Below, in pieces: positions 1 to 11,295 of a DNA stretch of 64,000 bases. Every line of letters begins with the position of its first letter. The stretch's first letter is position 1. The stretch is from the NCBI RefSeq assembly GCF_018446385.1, contig NC_055989.1, forward strand, positions 133,761,004 through 133,825,003. Reading direction: 5' to 3'. Both the position numbers and the translations under genes were made by a program. Origin of the DNA: Zingiber officinale (taxonomy: Eukaryota; Streptophyta; Magnoliopsida; Zingiberales; Zingiberaceae). Below the pieces are notes generated by a model, which saw only the letters and a program-made list of their open reading frames with translations, did not search any database and had not been told where the DNA came from.

Positions 1-1268
1 TTCTGTCCTTTATCATCTGCCCTCACTGGTTGTTTCTTCTTGTCTTGGCTTTTGGTCTTCCCATCATGCTTGCGCTGCTTGCGCTTGGCACTCCAAGAGC
101 CCTTCCTCGACTCCACGACTAAAGCATGACTTGTGGTAGACCTAGCCACCTCTTAACGCTCCTCCTCGAGCTCACAATTCTTACTCACATCTATGAATGT
201 ATGGATACTCTCATTGTGAGTGAGATAGGCCTTAACAACCTCCTAGGAGTCGTGCAAGGACTGGATCACCCCCAGTACTTGAAGCTCATCAGATAATAAC
301 TCCCCCATATTCCTCAAAGAAGCAATCATACTCGACATTTGAATGAGATGTTGTTTCATAGTATGATCTCGCTTCTTCTTGTTGGTTATGAACCTATAAG
401 TTAATATCCTCAACTTAAGAGCTGACCGAGAGCATAAGCGCTCTTTAAGCGCTTGCCAGATCGAGATCGCAGTAGGAAACTGCTCATAAACCGGGATCAA
501 GTCATCATGCATGCTACTAAGAAGGATTGCTCTAGCTTGGTTATCCTTTTTCTTCCATGCACGGTATACCTCCTAATCCCGCCTCGCTTGAGGTATGTTA
601 CCCTCCCCGGCGTCTTGCATCTCGTGCTTCAGAACCTCGGTTAGTTCTTGATCCTCGAAGAGTAGCTGAATCTTCAGGTGCCAAATTCCATAATTGTCAC
701 CATTCAGCTTCTCTCCCTTGACGAGATCAGTTACGACAGTCTTTGATACAACCATAGTCTCTATTACATATAATGAGAGACATTAGTGATGTGTGATGCT
801 TATTCTCATCTTTTTATGTACCTCACAAATCAATAAGTCTCAAATGGTTTGAATATAAACCCCAAAGCGAGCATATAAGTCAACGGACACCATACACCAC
901 GACTCGGGATCGCATCTTACCATCTAGACTTGGATTCGGGACAAAAAAAATCACAATAGTCACATAAATATTATAGAAATCATCAGCATAGTTTGAATAT
1001 TAAAATAGGAAGAAAAATCACTATCACCAGCGACCGGAGAACCTCCCAAGCGCTTGCATGCGTCGACAAGACCTCGGGCCACGCGTCGGACGCGTAGTGG
1101 CCCCAGCCACACACCTCCACGAGTGATGACCGGGACAATCGGGTCGTGAACCGGGTTAGGACGTAGATCCAGATTCGAGTCTGGATAGACCCGACTGGGG
1201 TCCGGGGTCTCTATGACCCGATAAGATTTTTGAAAAATTATTTAATAAATCTAAACTTGCTCTAACCT

Positions 1269-1281
1269 GACTCTGATACCA
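1269..1281 (-). other. Primer-binding site (initiator tRNA-Met type)
   Basis: On the minus strand the bases read TGGTATCAGAGTC, matching the TGGTATCAGAGC complement of initiator tRNA-Met used by Copia elements. It adjoins the LTR and fixes the element's orientation. Confidence 0.8.
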
Positions 1282-1284
1282 AGT

Positions 1285-1699
1285 TAGATTTATTATATCA
1301 CAATGCGGAAGCGTGACATCTCTAATTTCTCAAAAAAATAAATAGGGTTGAGTTTTCAAAATTTACCTCAGCGAATGAATATTGAAGATCTGGGAATCAC
1401 GAAAAACTCCTTGAATCAAACTCGTAGTCAGGATGATAATTACAAACGAACTATCACCATAGATCCACAACGTCTCAATCCAGAGTTCGACGATTCAAGA
1501 AAAAAGTGTTAGAAGTCTCTCCTCTTTTTTTTTTTCTTTCTTTCTGCAATGTGCTCTTTATATAGTGCATATTTGCCTTACCCATTTCTCCCATTACCTT
1601 GTAGTGGGAATTATGGAGAAATAAGATTATGAGAATAACCACCCATGATCTCACAAGCGATATTATCAAAATACCCTTAAGTGGGCATAATTTCCAATA
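1285..1699 (-). repeat. Copia 5' LTR (left-edge element)
   Basis: The segment lies upstream (minus sense) of a primer-binding site. Its outer end reads TTGGAAATTATGCCC on the minus strand, a common start for plant Copia LTRs. A TATA-like box (ctatataaag, minus) lies near 1556-1565. The termini are not perfect TG...CA, so both boundaries are approximate. I saw no clear target duplication. Confidence 0.6.
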
Positions 1700-2300
1700 G
1701 ATGAGATAGAAAAAAGGATTAAAGCTTCTTAGCAATTCTATTCATTCATTCATTCAATCTACAAATTCCCACTCACATCGTTGGACCTTTTACTTTCGTC
1801 CCAGCATTCTGATCAATCAATTTCAGGATCATCACAAAAAGGTAAACCATAACGATAAGATGGACAGGAGGTATTGAAAATATAATTAAAATTTTATATT
1901 AAAAAAATATGAAAAAGATCCAGCATTTAAAAGGGATAAAAACATCTCTATTGATATGGTAGTTAAAGTCTAAAAATAAAATTATTTTAAGTCTAAAATA
2001 AATAATATTATATGCTATTGTGAAATTTGACCCTCTGTTTTGTTCATGGGATATATCTGTCATCAAATTCTCCAAGGCTATGCTTGCATTCTGAATGATG
2101 GTGATCGCCGCCGGCCGGCGACCGCCCAAATCCAAAAATGGGAGCGGAGATGTGATCGTAACTGTGTAGTTTGCCTTTGCAACGGTGTTTGCTTTTCAGT
2201 TTTTTTTTCCTACAAAAAAAAGTTATAGGATAATGTTGCGTTGACGTTGATTGATTGATTCACGGCCGTTGATTTGGAAGGCATGTAAATCCACTCAGGT

Positions 2301-2308
2301 TAGGGTTT
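2301..2308 (+). promoter_or_regulatory. Telo-box upstream of the NFD6-like gene
   Basis: TAGGGTTT is the reverse complement of the AAACCCTA telo-box, which is common just upstream of plant ribosomal and organelle-related genes. It lies 47 bp before the start codon at 2355. Whether it works here is inference. Confidence 0.45.
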
Positions 2309-2354
2309 AAGAGCCCGTTTGCATTCCTCCCCCTGTTCCTTCCGAGAAACAGCT

Positions 2355-2932
2355 ATGGCGTCACTTTGCAGGCCCGCCGCCATGGTCGCCGCGAGATCCG
2401 TCGTGGGGCGCACCAAGTCTCTTCTCCCCAAATCTGCACCGTCTCGGAGAGCTTCCTCAACCCTGACGAGGTGAAGGGACTCCCCTCCACTATCCTCGTT
2501 TTAAAATTTTATTCTTTCTCTTAGCTTTTGTTCCATTAGCCTGATGGCTTCCGATTTGACCTTGTTAGATACATGGCGCCGGCGTTGGGAAGCGTCGAGT
2601 CGTTGATGCCGCTTCACAGCGCCATCGCGTCGGCCCGTCTCAAGTCTTTCATCGCGGTTGATTCTTCCTGCTGGAGTTGGCTCTCCCAAGGTATCAGCCA
2701 CGAACTTCCTTAAGATTGTGCCGTTTTTTACTGGAGCCATGAAGTCTTCGTTTCTCGTCCTGCGCATGAGCATTTGCACTTTTTACTCTTTCCTGCAAAA
2801 ATTCAACACCTTTTCCAATGCCTCGCATAAGGTTTTAGCATCCAAAGAGTAGTAATTGTCTTGATTGTTATTGCAAAGTTGGAACTTTTGTCTTTGATAA
2901 TTTTGATGATAGGTTTAAACAAGCGCATCTGA
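2355..2932 (+). CDS. NFD6-like small organelle-targeted protein (3 exons)
   Basis: A small spliced gene. Exon 1 is 2355-2470, exon 2 is 2569-2690 and exon 3 begins at 2913, with the stop at 2930-2932. All introns are GT-AG, and the predicted protein has 85 residues. The N-terminus (MASLCRPAAMVAARSVVG, rich in Ala/Arg/Ser) looks like a mitochondrial or plastid transit peptide. The core LGSVESLMPLHSAIASARL is the signature of plant NUCLEAR FUSION DEFECTIVE 6-like proteins; Arabidopsis NFD6 is needed for polar-nuclei fusion. The tail is SQGLNKRI. If intron 2 is retained, translation instead ends at 2711-2713 (SQGISHELP, 86 residues). The start is the first ATG after a purine-rich leader. The biochemical role of the family is unknown. 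Confidence 0.75.
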
Positions 2933-5671
2933 CCATGGCTTTGAAGAGTGCAACGAAGAATGGGAGGAACATTGCATGTGAGGAATTTTAAACCATGATT
3001 TTTGTGGAATTAACCATACTATTGCCTCATTCTTTTTCTTGTTTTTTATTGAGCTACGCATGATTTATGGAATAGAATTGACATGGAATCAGGGATTTGA
3101 ACTGAACAGTTTTCCTAAGGAATGTGGTGGACAAGGAAAAGAATAGCAATGTGTAATCCATAGTCTGATTCATGGATGGAATAGATGGATGGTTTTCATC
3201 CCTGTATTTGGTCATTGGAGTGCTATTAGTAATATACAAGAATGAATTTTCACAATGATAAAACATCCCTCCGTGTGGTATACAAGGGTTTGTCTAGTCC
3301 ATCTGGTTCAGTCCGTCTTGCTGGCTCGACTGCCTAAGTCTGCCTTGCCTATCCAAAATATGTATTTCTTGGAGACTTGGATAGAGCAGCAATAGATGAT
3401 CTATTTCTTCAAATAGATTAAGAGAACCAAGTATGTCATTTTTGTTACTGAACATAGCAATAATTATTTCATAGCAATTGATCATGAATAGAATAGTCAT
3501 TTCGATGAATAAATGCACAATAAGAGTAGACAAAAGGATCAAAATTATAGGTTTGTGTTTTTCCTCTGCCTGAAACTGTGGTCAAATAGGAGAAAGGTTG
3601 TTTCTACAATTATTTCAGAACTGTAGTGAGTCTATGATTTCTGTGCTAATCTTTTGTTCTTCTTTTTGGCATAGGACGTGCTTTGCCTTTGTGACCCAGA
3701 TGTGCTGACTTCATGCTATATTGGTATTAGATTATCAAAGCCTCTCTGCTAATTTGATGATAATAAAAAAATGTATCATTGCATCTTTTCATCTCGTCCT
3801 CCGATGGATTTTATTTTAAAATATACATTAATTTTTGATACGGTATATGCTTCTGTTAGCAATCCCATTTGTGTTTTGTTCTTTACATAAGAAATTTGTC
3901 ACCACCAATTATTGCGTCGCCATTTATTTCATTTCAGGTGTTTTCTTTTACAGAACGTACTTGTTTTGAGGATCATGTTGTAATATTCATATTGCTGATT
4001 AACTAAAAAAAATTAGATGAATTTGTTGAATCTAAATTGGAGCTCAGTAGCTCACCAGAGATTGTGCTATATTTGCTATGTATTTATGCATGGTCAGCTT
4101 ATTTGTTTTTCAAACTGCAACTAGAATAAAGAGCATATGATCGTATAAACATCATACAACTTGTTACCAGACATCGAGAGCATTCAAGTTCTCCAGTTTT
4201 TTTTCGACTAGCAAGAAGGTGCTCTACCCAAATTATCTTCTCTAGGGGTTCATTCAATCTATCTAAGTTTCAGGAATCTCAAACACGATTATTCGATGTT
4301 AGACGGATTGAAGTTTCCAACATGGTAAATAAAGAGTCAAAGTATTATGCAAACCATGGAATTGTTCTTGAAATGAGTTCCGTTAATGTATTTGGTGTTT
4401 GTCAACGTGCGAAGAACTATCGGAGCCTCAATTAAATTGTTACTCCCACTGCGAAAGGGAGGCTTATTTGCATATACGATATATTGTTAAGCAATTTACT
4501 ATAAATTTTTTATTCATGATACAGAAGGAAGGATTCATGTGGCTGGTTTTTGGCCGGTAAATAGGAAAGTCATGTGGTAAGGTCAAGGTTCGACCAATAC
4601 AAGGATTATATGGTATGCTCTAGGACTTGGTTAATATAGTCTCTACATGGCGTATCAACAATCTTTGATTGGTCGTGCCGACCTGAGCGCAAAAAGTAAT
4701 TTATTCATGATACGGAAGTAAGGATCCATGTAGCGGGCACTTGGTCTGGACAATAGGAAGCTATGTGGTAAAGTCAAGGCTTGATCAATAACTGGATCAT
4801 GTGGTGTGTTCTAGGACTAGGTTAACATAGCCTCCATATGGTGTATAAAAATTTTCCGATTGGTCAAGCTGAGCTGATCAAGTTCTCGATCTCTTAAGTT
4901 GTCGATTCATCGATTTCTTGTCATGCCGACTTGTCGAGCTGTCAATCTTTTGACATGTGATGGTTACTAACATCAAAAGATATAATAGTTACAAATGATA
5001 ATCTTTAATGATGTATTAATCAAGTGTTAAAACGTTATTTATGAGGTCTTCTCTCTATGGTAGGAGGGGGCTCTGTCGCTCTCTGATACTCTCGCACTCA
5101 ATCTCTCGTATTTTATCGTTTTCCTCTACTATCAACCCACTATGCTGATTTAGGCATCAGCTTAGGCATTGGAGTGGCTTTGTCTATGGAAACCCCTAAT
5201 GAGTATTTTGATGTTTGTTATTTGTCGTAGGAATAGTCGCGCTATGGGAAAGAATCTAGAAGGCTTGAACGTCATTGTTTTTTATGTCGGGATAAATTTC
5301 TGCTGCTGTTATGGTGAGATTTTGGAAGAACTCATTTTTATTGATTTAGCCACAACAACTCGAATTCAACTTGGTGCAAATAATATTTAATACTATTTAG
5401 AGGAGCAACCTGCATTGCCAGATAGTTCGGTGGAGCAATGTGATATCGTTTATCTCAAGAAGTCACTATCGTCAGCCTCCCAGAAAGATACATAGAAGTA
5501 AATTATGGAGGTATTTTGCCCTAGCGAAATGCACAAATGATAGTTCATAAAAGCAATAAAGGTTGTTAGAGTAACAATGCCCAAGTCTAATTTCACAAAT
5601 GATGCTTCATAAGCCAACACCTTTCACAGGATTATTTGAGACAGAAACTGTTTAAAGGAAGCTGTTCTATC
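2933..5671. other. Intergenic, no gene seen; contains a two-copy direct repeat
   Basis: AT-rich spacer between the NFD6-like gene and the 3' end of the Sec14-like gene. The open frames here are short and resemble nothing I know. The first few hundred bases probably hold the 3' UTR of the NFD6-like gene. The only structure I see is the tandem duplication at 4510-4885 and a pyrimidine/CT-rich stretch near 5040-5130 that looks like transposon debris. Confidence 0.6.
4510..4885. repeat. Tandem direct repeat, two copies of about 190 bp
   Basis: Copy 1 starts at 4510 (tattcatgatacagaagga) and copy 2 at 4701 (tattcatgatacggaagta), an offset of about 191 bp. Shared landmarks follow in the same order in each: catgtggtaag/ctatgtggtaaa, ggtcaaggtt/gtcaaggctt, ctaggacttgg/ctaggactagg. 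The copies have diverged noticeably. The repeat is non-coding and of unknown origin. Confidence 0.75.
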
Positions 5672-7642
5672 TCAACTTGCTTGTGCTGTGAAATGCCCAG
5701 GCGCCGGTGCAACCCCTGATGCCGAATTCCCATGCATTGGATGATGGCCAAGCAAACTCTTCTCATCTAACCCCCAAAGAGCGGCCATCTTAATATCATC
5801 TTCTGCCGTCAGCTTAGTGAACTCCTCGTGGACATATTGAGCTATGTTCTTCCCTCCAAATTCCTCAGGTAGCATCTTGAGATCAAAGTTCTTCGCCATG
5901 AGTGTCACGCTCTCCTCATTCTTGGGGTACACAAACTTCACCTTCTGAAATGTTTTCGGATCCAAGAAGTATTTGATTATCTGTTCATGCAAAACTAGTA
6001 AGCGATTAGATAATGGCTAAAGTATCGAGACCATAGATTCCACTGTTCGTTATAGAACATAGTTTTTGGAAAAGGAGGCCGAGACCTTCCAAAGCGATTC
6101 AAAAATTCTTGGAGGGTCGTATAGGAATGCAACTGCAAGCCTCTCAGGATAGTGACTCTGCAAAACGTGGGCAGTTTCTCGAGTGGTCTTGATCGGGACA
6201 GAATTGGCCAGTGACCATCCTGTAAAGTCTATAAGCCATATCATTTGCTCTTGCCCATCGGGTAAGTTGATGATTAGGGATGATAATTTATCTGAATCTG
6301 ATGGATAATTTGACATTCGACCGGAATAGAAAAAGATATGGAGAGAATTTTTATATTTGATTATAGTAAATTGATATTCGGGTATGAGTATTTCGAGTAT
6401 GGGTATGGAGGTGGATGTGATAAAATCCTATCCATATCCTACCCGATATCCGATATATTTATTTATTTATTTATTTATTTATAAGTCTCATTTTTATTGG
6501 GAAAGAAAAAAAAAATTTAGCCCGTTTTCCGTCTTAGAAAACAAAACTTAGTTTGTCTCTTTATCCTGTTATCAACACGCATCTTATCTTCTTTTTCACG
6601 AAAAATGTTCACCCGATCGAAGGAGCGCGAGACGAGGAAGAGCTGACAAGTATATTGAAATAATTTTTTTAAATGAGAATGGTAGGGAATAATAGGATGA
6701 TGGGTAGGATATGAGTACCCGAAACTCCGATAGGTATGGAGATAAGTATGAAAGTTAAATACCCGATAGGTATGAAGATAAGTATAAATATAAATATAAT
6801 AAATAGAGATAAATACGAAAAATATAAAATTCTATCTAAATCCTATCCATTGTCATCCTCTAGTAAATACACTAAATATCTGAGTTGATCCTCATGTGAT
6901 GATGTGTTCTGCAACATATGCAAAATTATATCTGCATTTATGACTCTCGTTTTCTTTTTCGGAGAAATGAATATATTCAAAGACACCTGCTTTGCCGGTC
7001 TCATCACAATAACAGTTCTCCCTTCTCGGTCATGGAAATCTGCCCTGTAGGCTTTCCCGGTTTCGCCTTCAGTGGCAACTTGGTGCTGCAATAATCAATG
7101 AAAATATAGAGTGACAAACCTATAGTTTTAGAAGTATCCTAACCTGCTAGTGGTTGACCAGCTCAATTGAGCTCACCCAACGAATTTCCTCAGGTTTGAA
7201 AGTCGCTCTCCACTTGAGTGTCTCTTCTAACATTTTCTTTGACTTATCGACATTCCAGTTCCGAGCTTCCAAGTATCTCCTCAGACATGCGTTGTTGCAG
7301 AACAATGAACTACGGCCGGATAAGGGTCCGATGACTGCTCTGAGATCTTTAACCTGTTCCTTGAACCGATCTGATAGTCAGCATCGCATACTGGAATTTT
7401 TATACTGTTTTCTTCACAATATTATGCCAATAAAATGACAAGTAAAGCAAAACGAAGCTTTGTACCTCTAGGCAATTCTTGTGCTAGATCTAGTCGCTAA
7501 CTGAATCATCATTCCTTAATACTAATAGATGGATCATAGACAAAACCATATAGATTCTACTGACGAGTAAATAGGTTACCTTCTGTTCTTGTACAGCCTG
7601 ATTACCCTGTTGCTCTTGAGAATTATGCTTCCTTCTGAACAT
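5672..7642 (-). pseudogene. Sec14-like CRAL-TRIO phospholipid-transfer protein gene, interrupted by a TIR element
   Basis: Six coding exons on the minus strand: 7642-7580, 7353-7177, 7085-6987, 6908-6861, 6274-6086 and 5980-5672, with GT-AG introns between 1/2, 2/3, 3/4 and 5/6. The protein starts MFRRKHNSQEQQ. It has a CRAL-TRIO N-terminal helical part (CLRRYLEARNWNVDKSKKML), then the lipid-binding lobe (YRADFHDREGRTVIVMRP; INLPDGQEQMIWLIDFTGW; HYPERLAVAFLYDPPRIFE; KVKFVYPKNEES; LPEEFGG). These are hallmarks of plant soluble Sec14-like phosphatidylinositol-transfer proteins. Exons 4 and 5 are one coding block split by the 584-bp element at 6277-6860. Reading into the element gives a stop after a few codons, and I see no good donor site, so this copy should make a protein truncated near residue 133. 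Without the insert the frame is continuous at about 294 residues. Relatives that I recall have about three more residues (ENA) at the junction. Confidence 0.75.
6277..6860. mobile_element. Non-autonomous TIR element (584 bp) inside the Sec14-like coding sequence
   Basis: The ends are GGGATGATAAT on the left and ATTGTCATCCTC on the right, an imperfect terminal inverted repeat, each flanked by TA. The interior is AT-rich with many copies of a 'gggtatgg/gatatccg' motif, an internal (ATTT)n run near 6459-6482 and no transposase. The flanking coding sequence is host Sec14-like on both sides. The superfamily is unclear: a TA flank would suit Tc1/mariner-like elements, but the terminal sequence also resembles some hAT-type elements. 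Confidence 0.65.
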
Positions 7643-9071
7643 GATTGTGACTTGATTCAAATTTAGGTCCACCACTGTTGACATCAACACCCTTGTCATT
7701 AGAACTGTATGGAATAGAAGCATACGTTCGTTGTACTAGAAGAAAAAATAAAATAAAATAGCAATATGAACCAAAAAAGGAAGTTTATCTGTAAAGGATC
7801 TTAGTATTTGTCGTTAAGACGATGTTGCTACAGAACACAATAATTTGTATAATAGTTGTCAATCAATCTTAGCTATTTGGAGTTAGTTGAATCTTATTTA
7901 TCCATTTCACCATCATCAGCAACTGTTTTTCTCTTTAACTATTTGGTACCACCTGAATCTTATTTCTCCATTACATCATTTCATCTCAGCTGACTGAATT
8001 TCATTTCCACATTACATCATCATCATCCAGTGTTTGTCTCAACTATTTAGACTAAATGAATCTTACTTTTCGATTGACCAGCTATACGACAACTAACTTC
8101 TTCAAGAGCCAGAACATTTCAATTCATCCTGTGATCGATCTCCTCTTCCCCAGAGGATTCATTAGTTCAGTGAATAGTAAATACAAGATCCATTCTTCTC
8201 TACAGTATCACTCACTCTGGATTTCATGATGGACCAACAAGTGAGGTCCAATCATCATATAAGATCAATTCGAGTCAAATCCAAACACAAGATCGATAGC
8301 AAACCTAATCGAATCAGCTGTCGTTGCATGCCCATAACATTTTTTTATATGGATCTATAAAAGCAAGCCCAGTATAAGAAATTAAATCATGAGAAAGAAC
8401 ATTTTGGTCATAACAATTCTTTAACTCGTAAGAAAGGGCAATCAGAACAAGCGAATGGGTTCAGAAGATTCAAATCCTACATAATCGTAAACCGAGATCA
8501 AACAACAGAATCACACAACAATCGAACAGTGGAAAAGCAAAGAAAAAGGTGAACATTCTCAGTCAAGAAGAACTCAAAGACGAAAACTTTCTACAAAAGG
8601 TTCCAGATCGTAGATCGTGAAATCGGAACTAGGGATGGTTGAGAACGAGAGCGGGAGAGAGGAGTGGCGGCGTACCTGTAGGACAAAGCGAGATATATAT
8701 GGAGAGAGACGCGATCGAAGTGAAATCCATGTGTCTATGATTGGTAAACATTTGTAGGCACTGAAATGAATACTTACATTAGCGTTTGCAAGTTTGGCTT
8801 GCTTGTTCATTCCAAACCTCAAAGCTTCCAACTTCAAGTTATATACATGTGAAAGAAAAAGAGAGATTAATCATAGTTGATCTATTCTTAGTTACCCTAA
8901 AATGCCCTCATGATTTACCTACCCACCTTTTGCTCCAACTATCTGGAATCTTCGATTAAGGGAGAGTGTTATTCTCAAATCTCAAATACATTTCCTCCAA
9001 CCTTCACATTTTACAAACATATGAACAATGGCGCAAAATCGCACAACGAACAAAGTCATCAAGGCAGTGTC
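7643..9071. other. Upstream region of the Sec14-like gene and 3' flank of the NPR1-like gene
   Basis: No coding region recognised. A CT/GA-rich block at 8580-8700 (minus sense: ctctctcccgctctcg) with a TATA-like tatatatatctcgc near 8690 could be the promoter and 5' UTR exon of the Sec14-like gene, joined to the coding part by a long leader intron. Between 7860 and 8070 there are three loose repeats of an 'actatttgg...gaatctta..tccattacatcat' motif of unknown origin. Confidence 0.4.
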
Positions 9072-11244
9072 TCATTGACATCTTTTGGCCGCCTTGGAGC
9101 CTCGTCTTGTAGATTTCGAAGTTGAAGCAGAGGGAGATGCATATTCCAACTCTTTTTTATCTTCAGTAAATGCCAAGGAAAAATCTTCCATAATCTCGTT
9201 AAATCTGTTCTTCCGCTCTTCCGAAGTGTCAAGCTCTGCAGTCAGTCGATCAGACAGGCCTTCGTCGAGGAACTTGTTGATCAGCTTCGAGCATCGCGGG
9301 AAGAAACGCATTCCCAGTGTCACTGCAGCGCCATTTGAGTTTTTCAGCAGTAGATATGTACGCCAATATTTTTGAGCAGTAGATATGATTTCTACCTGTC
9401 GTCGCTAGGGCATTCATCAGACGGAAGTCCTCCTCTGTCATTTTGAAAGGTGCCTTTATAACATCACAGGCCGATCGCTTGCTCCCTGCACAAGAATTAC
9501 TACTGTGGAACTTGAGGGCGCCTTCCACATTGGCATTGTTCATAGCAGTTTTTGCTTCGGCAGGAAAAAGGCACTCGGCCAGCCAAACTGCAGAAATAGA
9601 AATCAGTCTTGACAGTCGTTTCCTTAGTTTGGCATTAAATCGAGTACAGAATCAAAGTATCAGTGAAGATGAAACTGGTGGTGCTGAATGAATTTTACCT
9701 CTGCTCTTCAGATAGAATAACTTCTCCCGAGGATTGTCACTCGTCATTTCGACTGGAATAGAAGTTACTTCTGTAACAGAATCTCTCGATTCAGCTTGCT
9801 CCAACACCTCGATGGACAATCGTTCTCTTGGAGTTGGAGCAGTTCCGACTGACCTGTAGTCCACAGCCCGAGTGAGCCTCTTGGCTATTTGAAGGGCAGT
9901 CCTTCCGTCCGTCGTAACATCGAATGGTCGAGCTCCCTTGTCCAACAAGTACATTATGATTTCAGGCTCTTTCCTCATCGCGGCAATGTGAAGCACGGTA
10001 CGATTTCTGTGGTCTCTGCCGTTGATATCTGCGAGATGAAGATCCAGAAGCTGTTTTGTGACGTTCGTATGGCAAAATGCTACTGCATAATGCAGAGCCT
10101 TGGCATCATCTAGAATGGTAGGTTTGCCGTCGATAAACCGCTTGACTAACTCAATGTCATCTGTGTCAAGAGCACCATAGATCTTTTTGGCAGCAGGAAG
10201 TCCGAGGCCATTTGAACCGCCCAACATCAAGTGAGCTCGGACGTCAAGGATGCGCTTCACAAGTTCTTGGGACAACTTCTTTTCCAGTGTCACGGACTCA
10301 ATATCAGATACGGCTACCAATTCGATGCATTTCTTGAGTAGTTGTCCGCAATGATTCTTGTTCAAATTTGCAACAACAAGGATAGGGAGGATGTCATCTT
10401 TGGCTACTTCATTTAGGATGTCGAAGAGGCGCCGCTGCAATAGAATTGTTCCTAAAAATCATCATCTAGAGCAAACACCGAATGCAAGAAATCGTAATAT
10501 GATCAAAAATTAAAAATCCAGGAATTCTAAAGAACGTCAGCAATATCGATCTCAACATCGAAGATCTGTAATGGAGATTTCGTAGAATGGATAAACCCTA
10601 ATATATGCTCGATTGTCAAGTGATGTGAAGTGAAAAACAGCACAGATTCCCCTCTTTCTTTTTTTTTTTTTTAAAAAAAAAACAGGAAAAAAGAAAAGGG
10701 GCAATCGCAAAATTAGACAATTTCGAGTAACCCAAACCTGAAAAAGGCTGACGAGCTCGTGGATCTGGAACGTGGAGGCGGCGTGGAGCACCTGGAGCAT
10801 GAAATGGAGGGCGGGCCAGCAGGCCTCGTGGCGGATGCAGCTCTCGTCAACGCATTCCGCCACGCCGATGGGGAGCTCCTCTAGGCGGCCGGTGTAGATG
10901 TACTGGAGCACAGCGACAAGTGCCTCAGGCCCGACCTCAAATCCTTCCGCCAGATCAACGATCTCGAGTTCGGTCGCCCCAGCCGCGAATTTCTCCCGGA
11001 AGAAGGGGCTCCGCGCAGAGAGCACGCAGCGGTGGACAGGCACCCCGCCGATGCGTGCGTCAGAGCAGAAGTTGAGCTCCGGGGCGTGGAGGAGGCATCC
11101 GAGTTGCTCCGAGAGGCGGCTGAACGCCGCCGCCTGGGCGACCGGAAAGCCAAGCTCAGCCTCCGCCGGCGGAAACTGCGGAGAGAAGTGGTTCGGGCTG
11201 CCGGTGGTGACCTCGGAGTCGGAGAAGCGATGGCTGTCGTCCAT
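9072..11244 (-). CDS. NPR1-like BTB/ankyrin transcription co-regulator (4 exons)
   Basis: Exons are 11244-10738, 10434-9699, 9587-9396 and 9322-9072, all GT-AG with matching phases (0, 1, 1), giving 561 residues. Layout: BTB/POZ (about 58-165; CSDARI...HRCVLSARSPFF) with the family zinc site C131-x4-C136-x2-H139-x2-C142; a helical linker; ankyrin repeats about 252-357 (LDDAKALHYAVAFCH, TVLHIAAMRKEPEI, DGRTALQIAKR); and an NPR1-like C-terminal domain (LFPAEAKTAM, GMRFFPRCSKLI). The tail is basic (STRRGSKAAKR), a likely nuclear localisation signal. Arg414 in FYLKSR^VWLAE appears to align with Arg432 of Arabidopsis NPR1, used in salicylate binding. NPR proteins sense salicylic acid and control TGA-factor-driven defence genes. 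I assign it to the NPR1-type clade, not the BOP clade, because of the C-terminal domain; the paralogue number is uncertain. It looks intact. Confidence 0.9.
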
Positions 11245-11286
11245 CTCCACGGCCAGCGACAACTGCAGCGAACTCCTCCGAAACTC

Positions 11287-11294
11287 GTCTTATA
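11287..11294 (-). promoter_or_regulatory. TATA box of the NPR1-like gene
   Basis: The minus strand reads ctatataag about 43-50 bp upstream of the ATG at 11244. If transcription starts the usual 30 bp downstream, the 5' UTR is only about 15-20 nt, so either the leader is unusually short or the true start site lies further upstream. Confidence 0.55.
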
Positions 11295-11295
11295 T

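Larger units (their letters stand above)
1..1699 (-). mobile_element. Ty1/copia retrotransposon fossil, 5' part (runs off the left edge)
   Basis: This is the 5' end of a Copia-type LTR element read on the minus strand. From right to left it has an LTR (about 1285-1699), a primer-binding site, a leader and a gag region (about 755 down to 240) of the UBN2/retrotran_gag type (LNGDNYGIWHLKIQLLF; later KQHLIQMSSMIASL). The rest of gag-pol would lie beyond the window. It looks broken, with a few breaks in the visible part, and is probably not very young. The family call rests on the gag motifs and the tRNA-Met type primer site; the lineage cannot be resolved. Confidence 0.8.

Noticed and set aside
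11245-11262. Extension of the NPR1-like protein by six residues (start at 11262)
   Set aside because: That codon is TTG; the first ATG in frame is at 11244.
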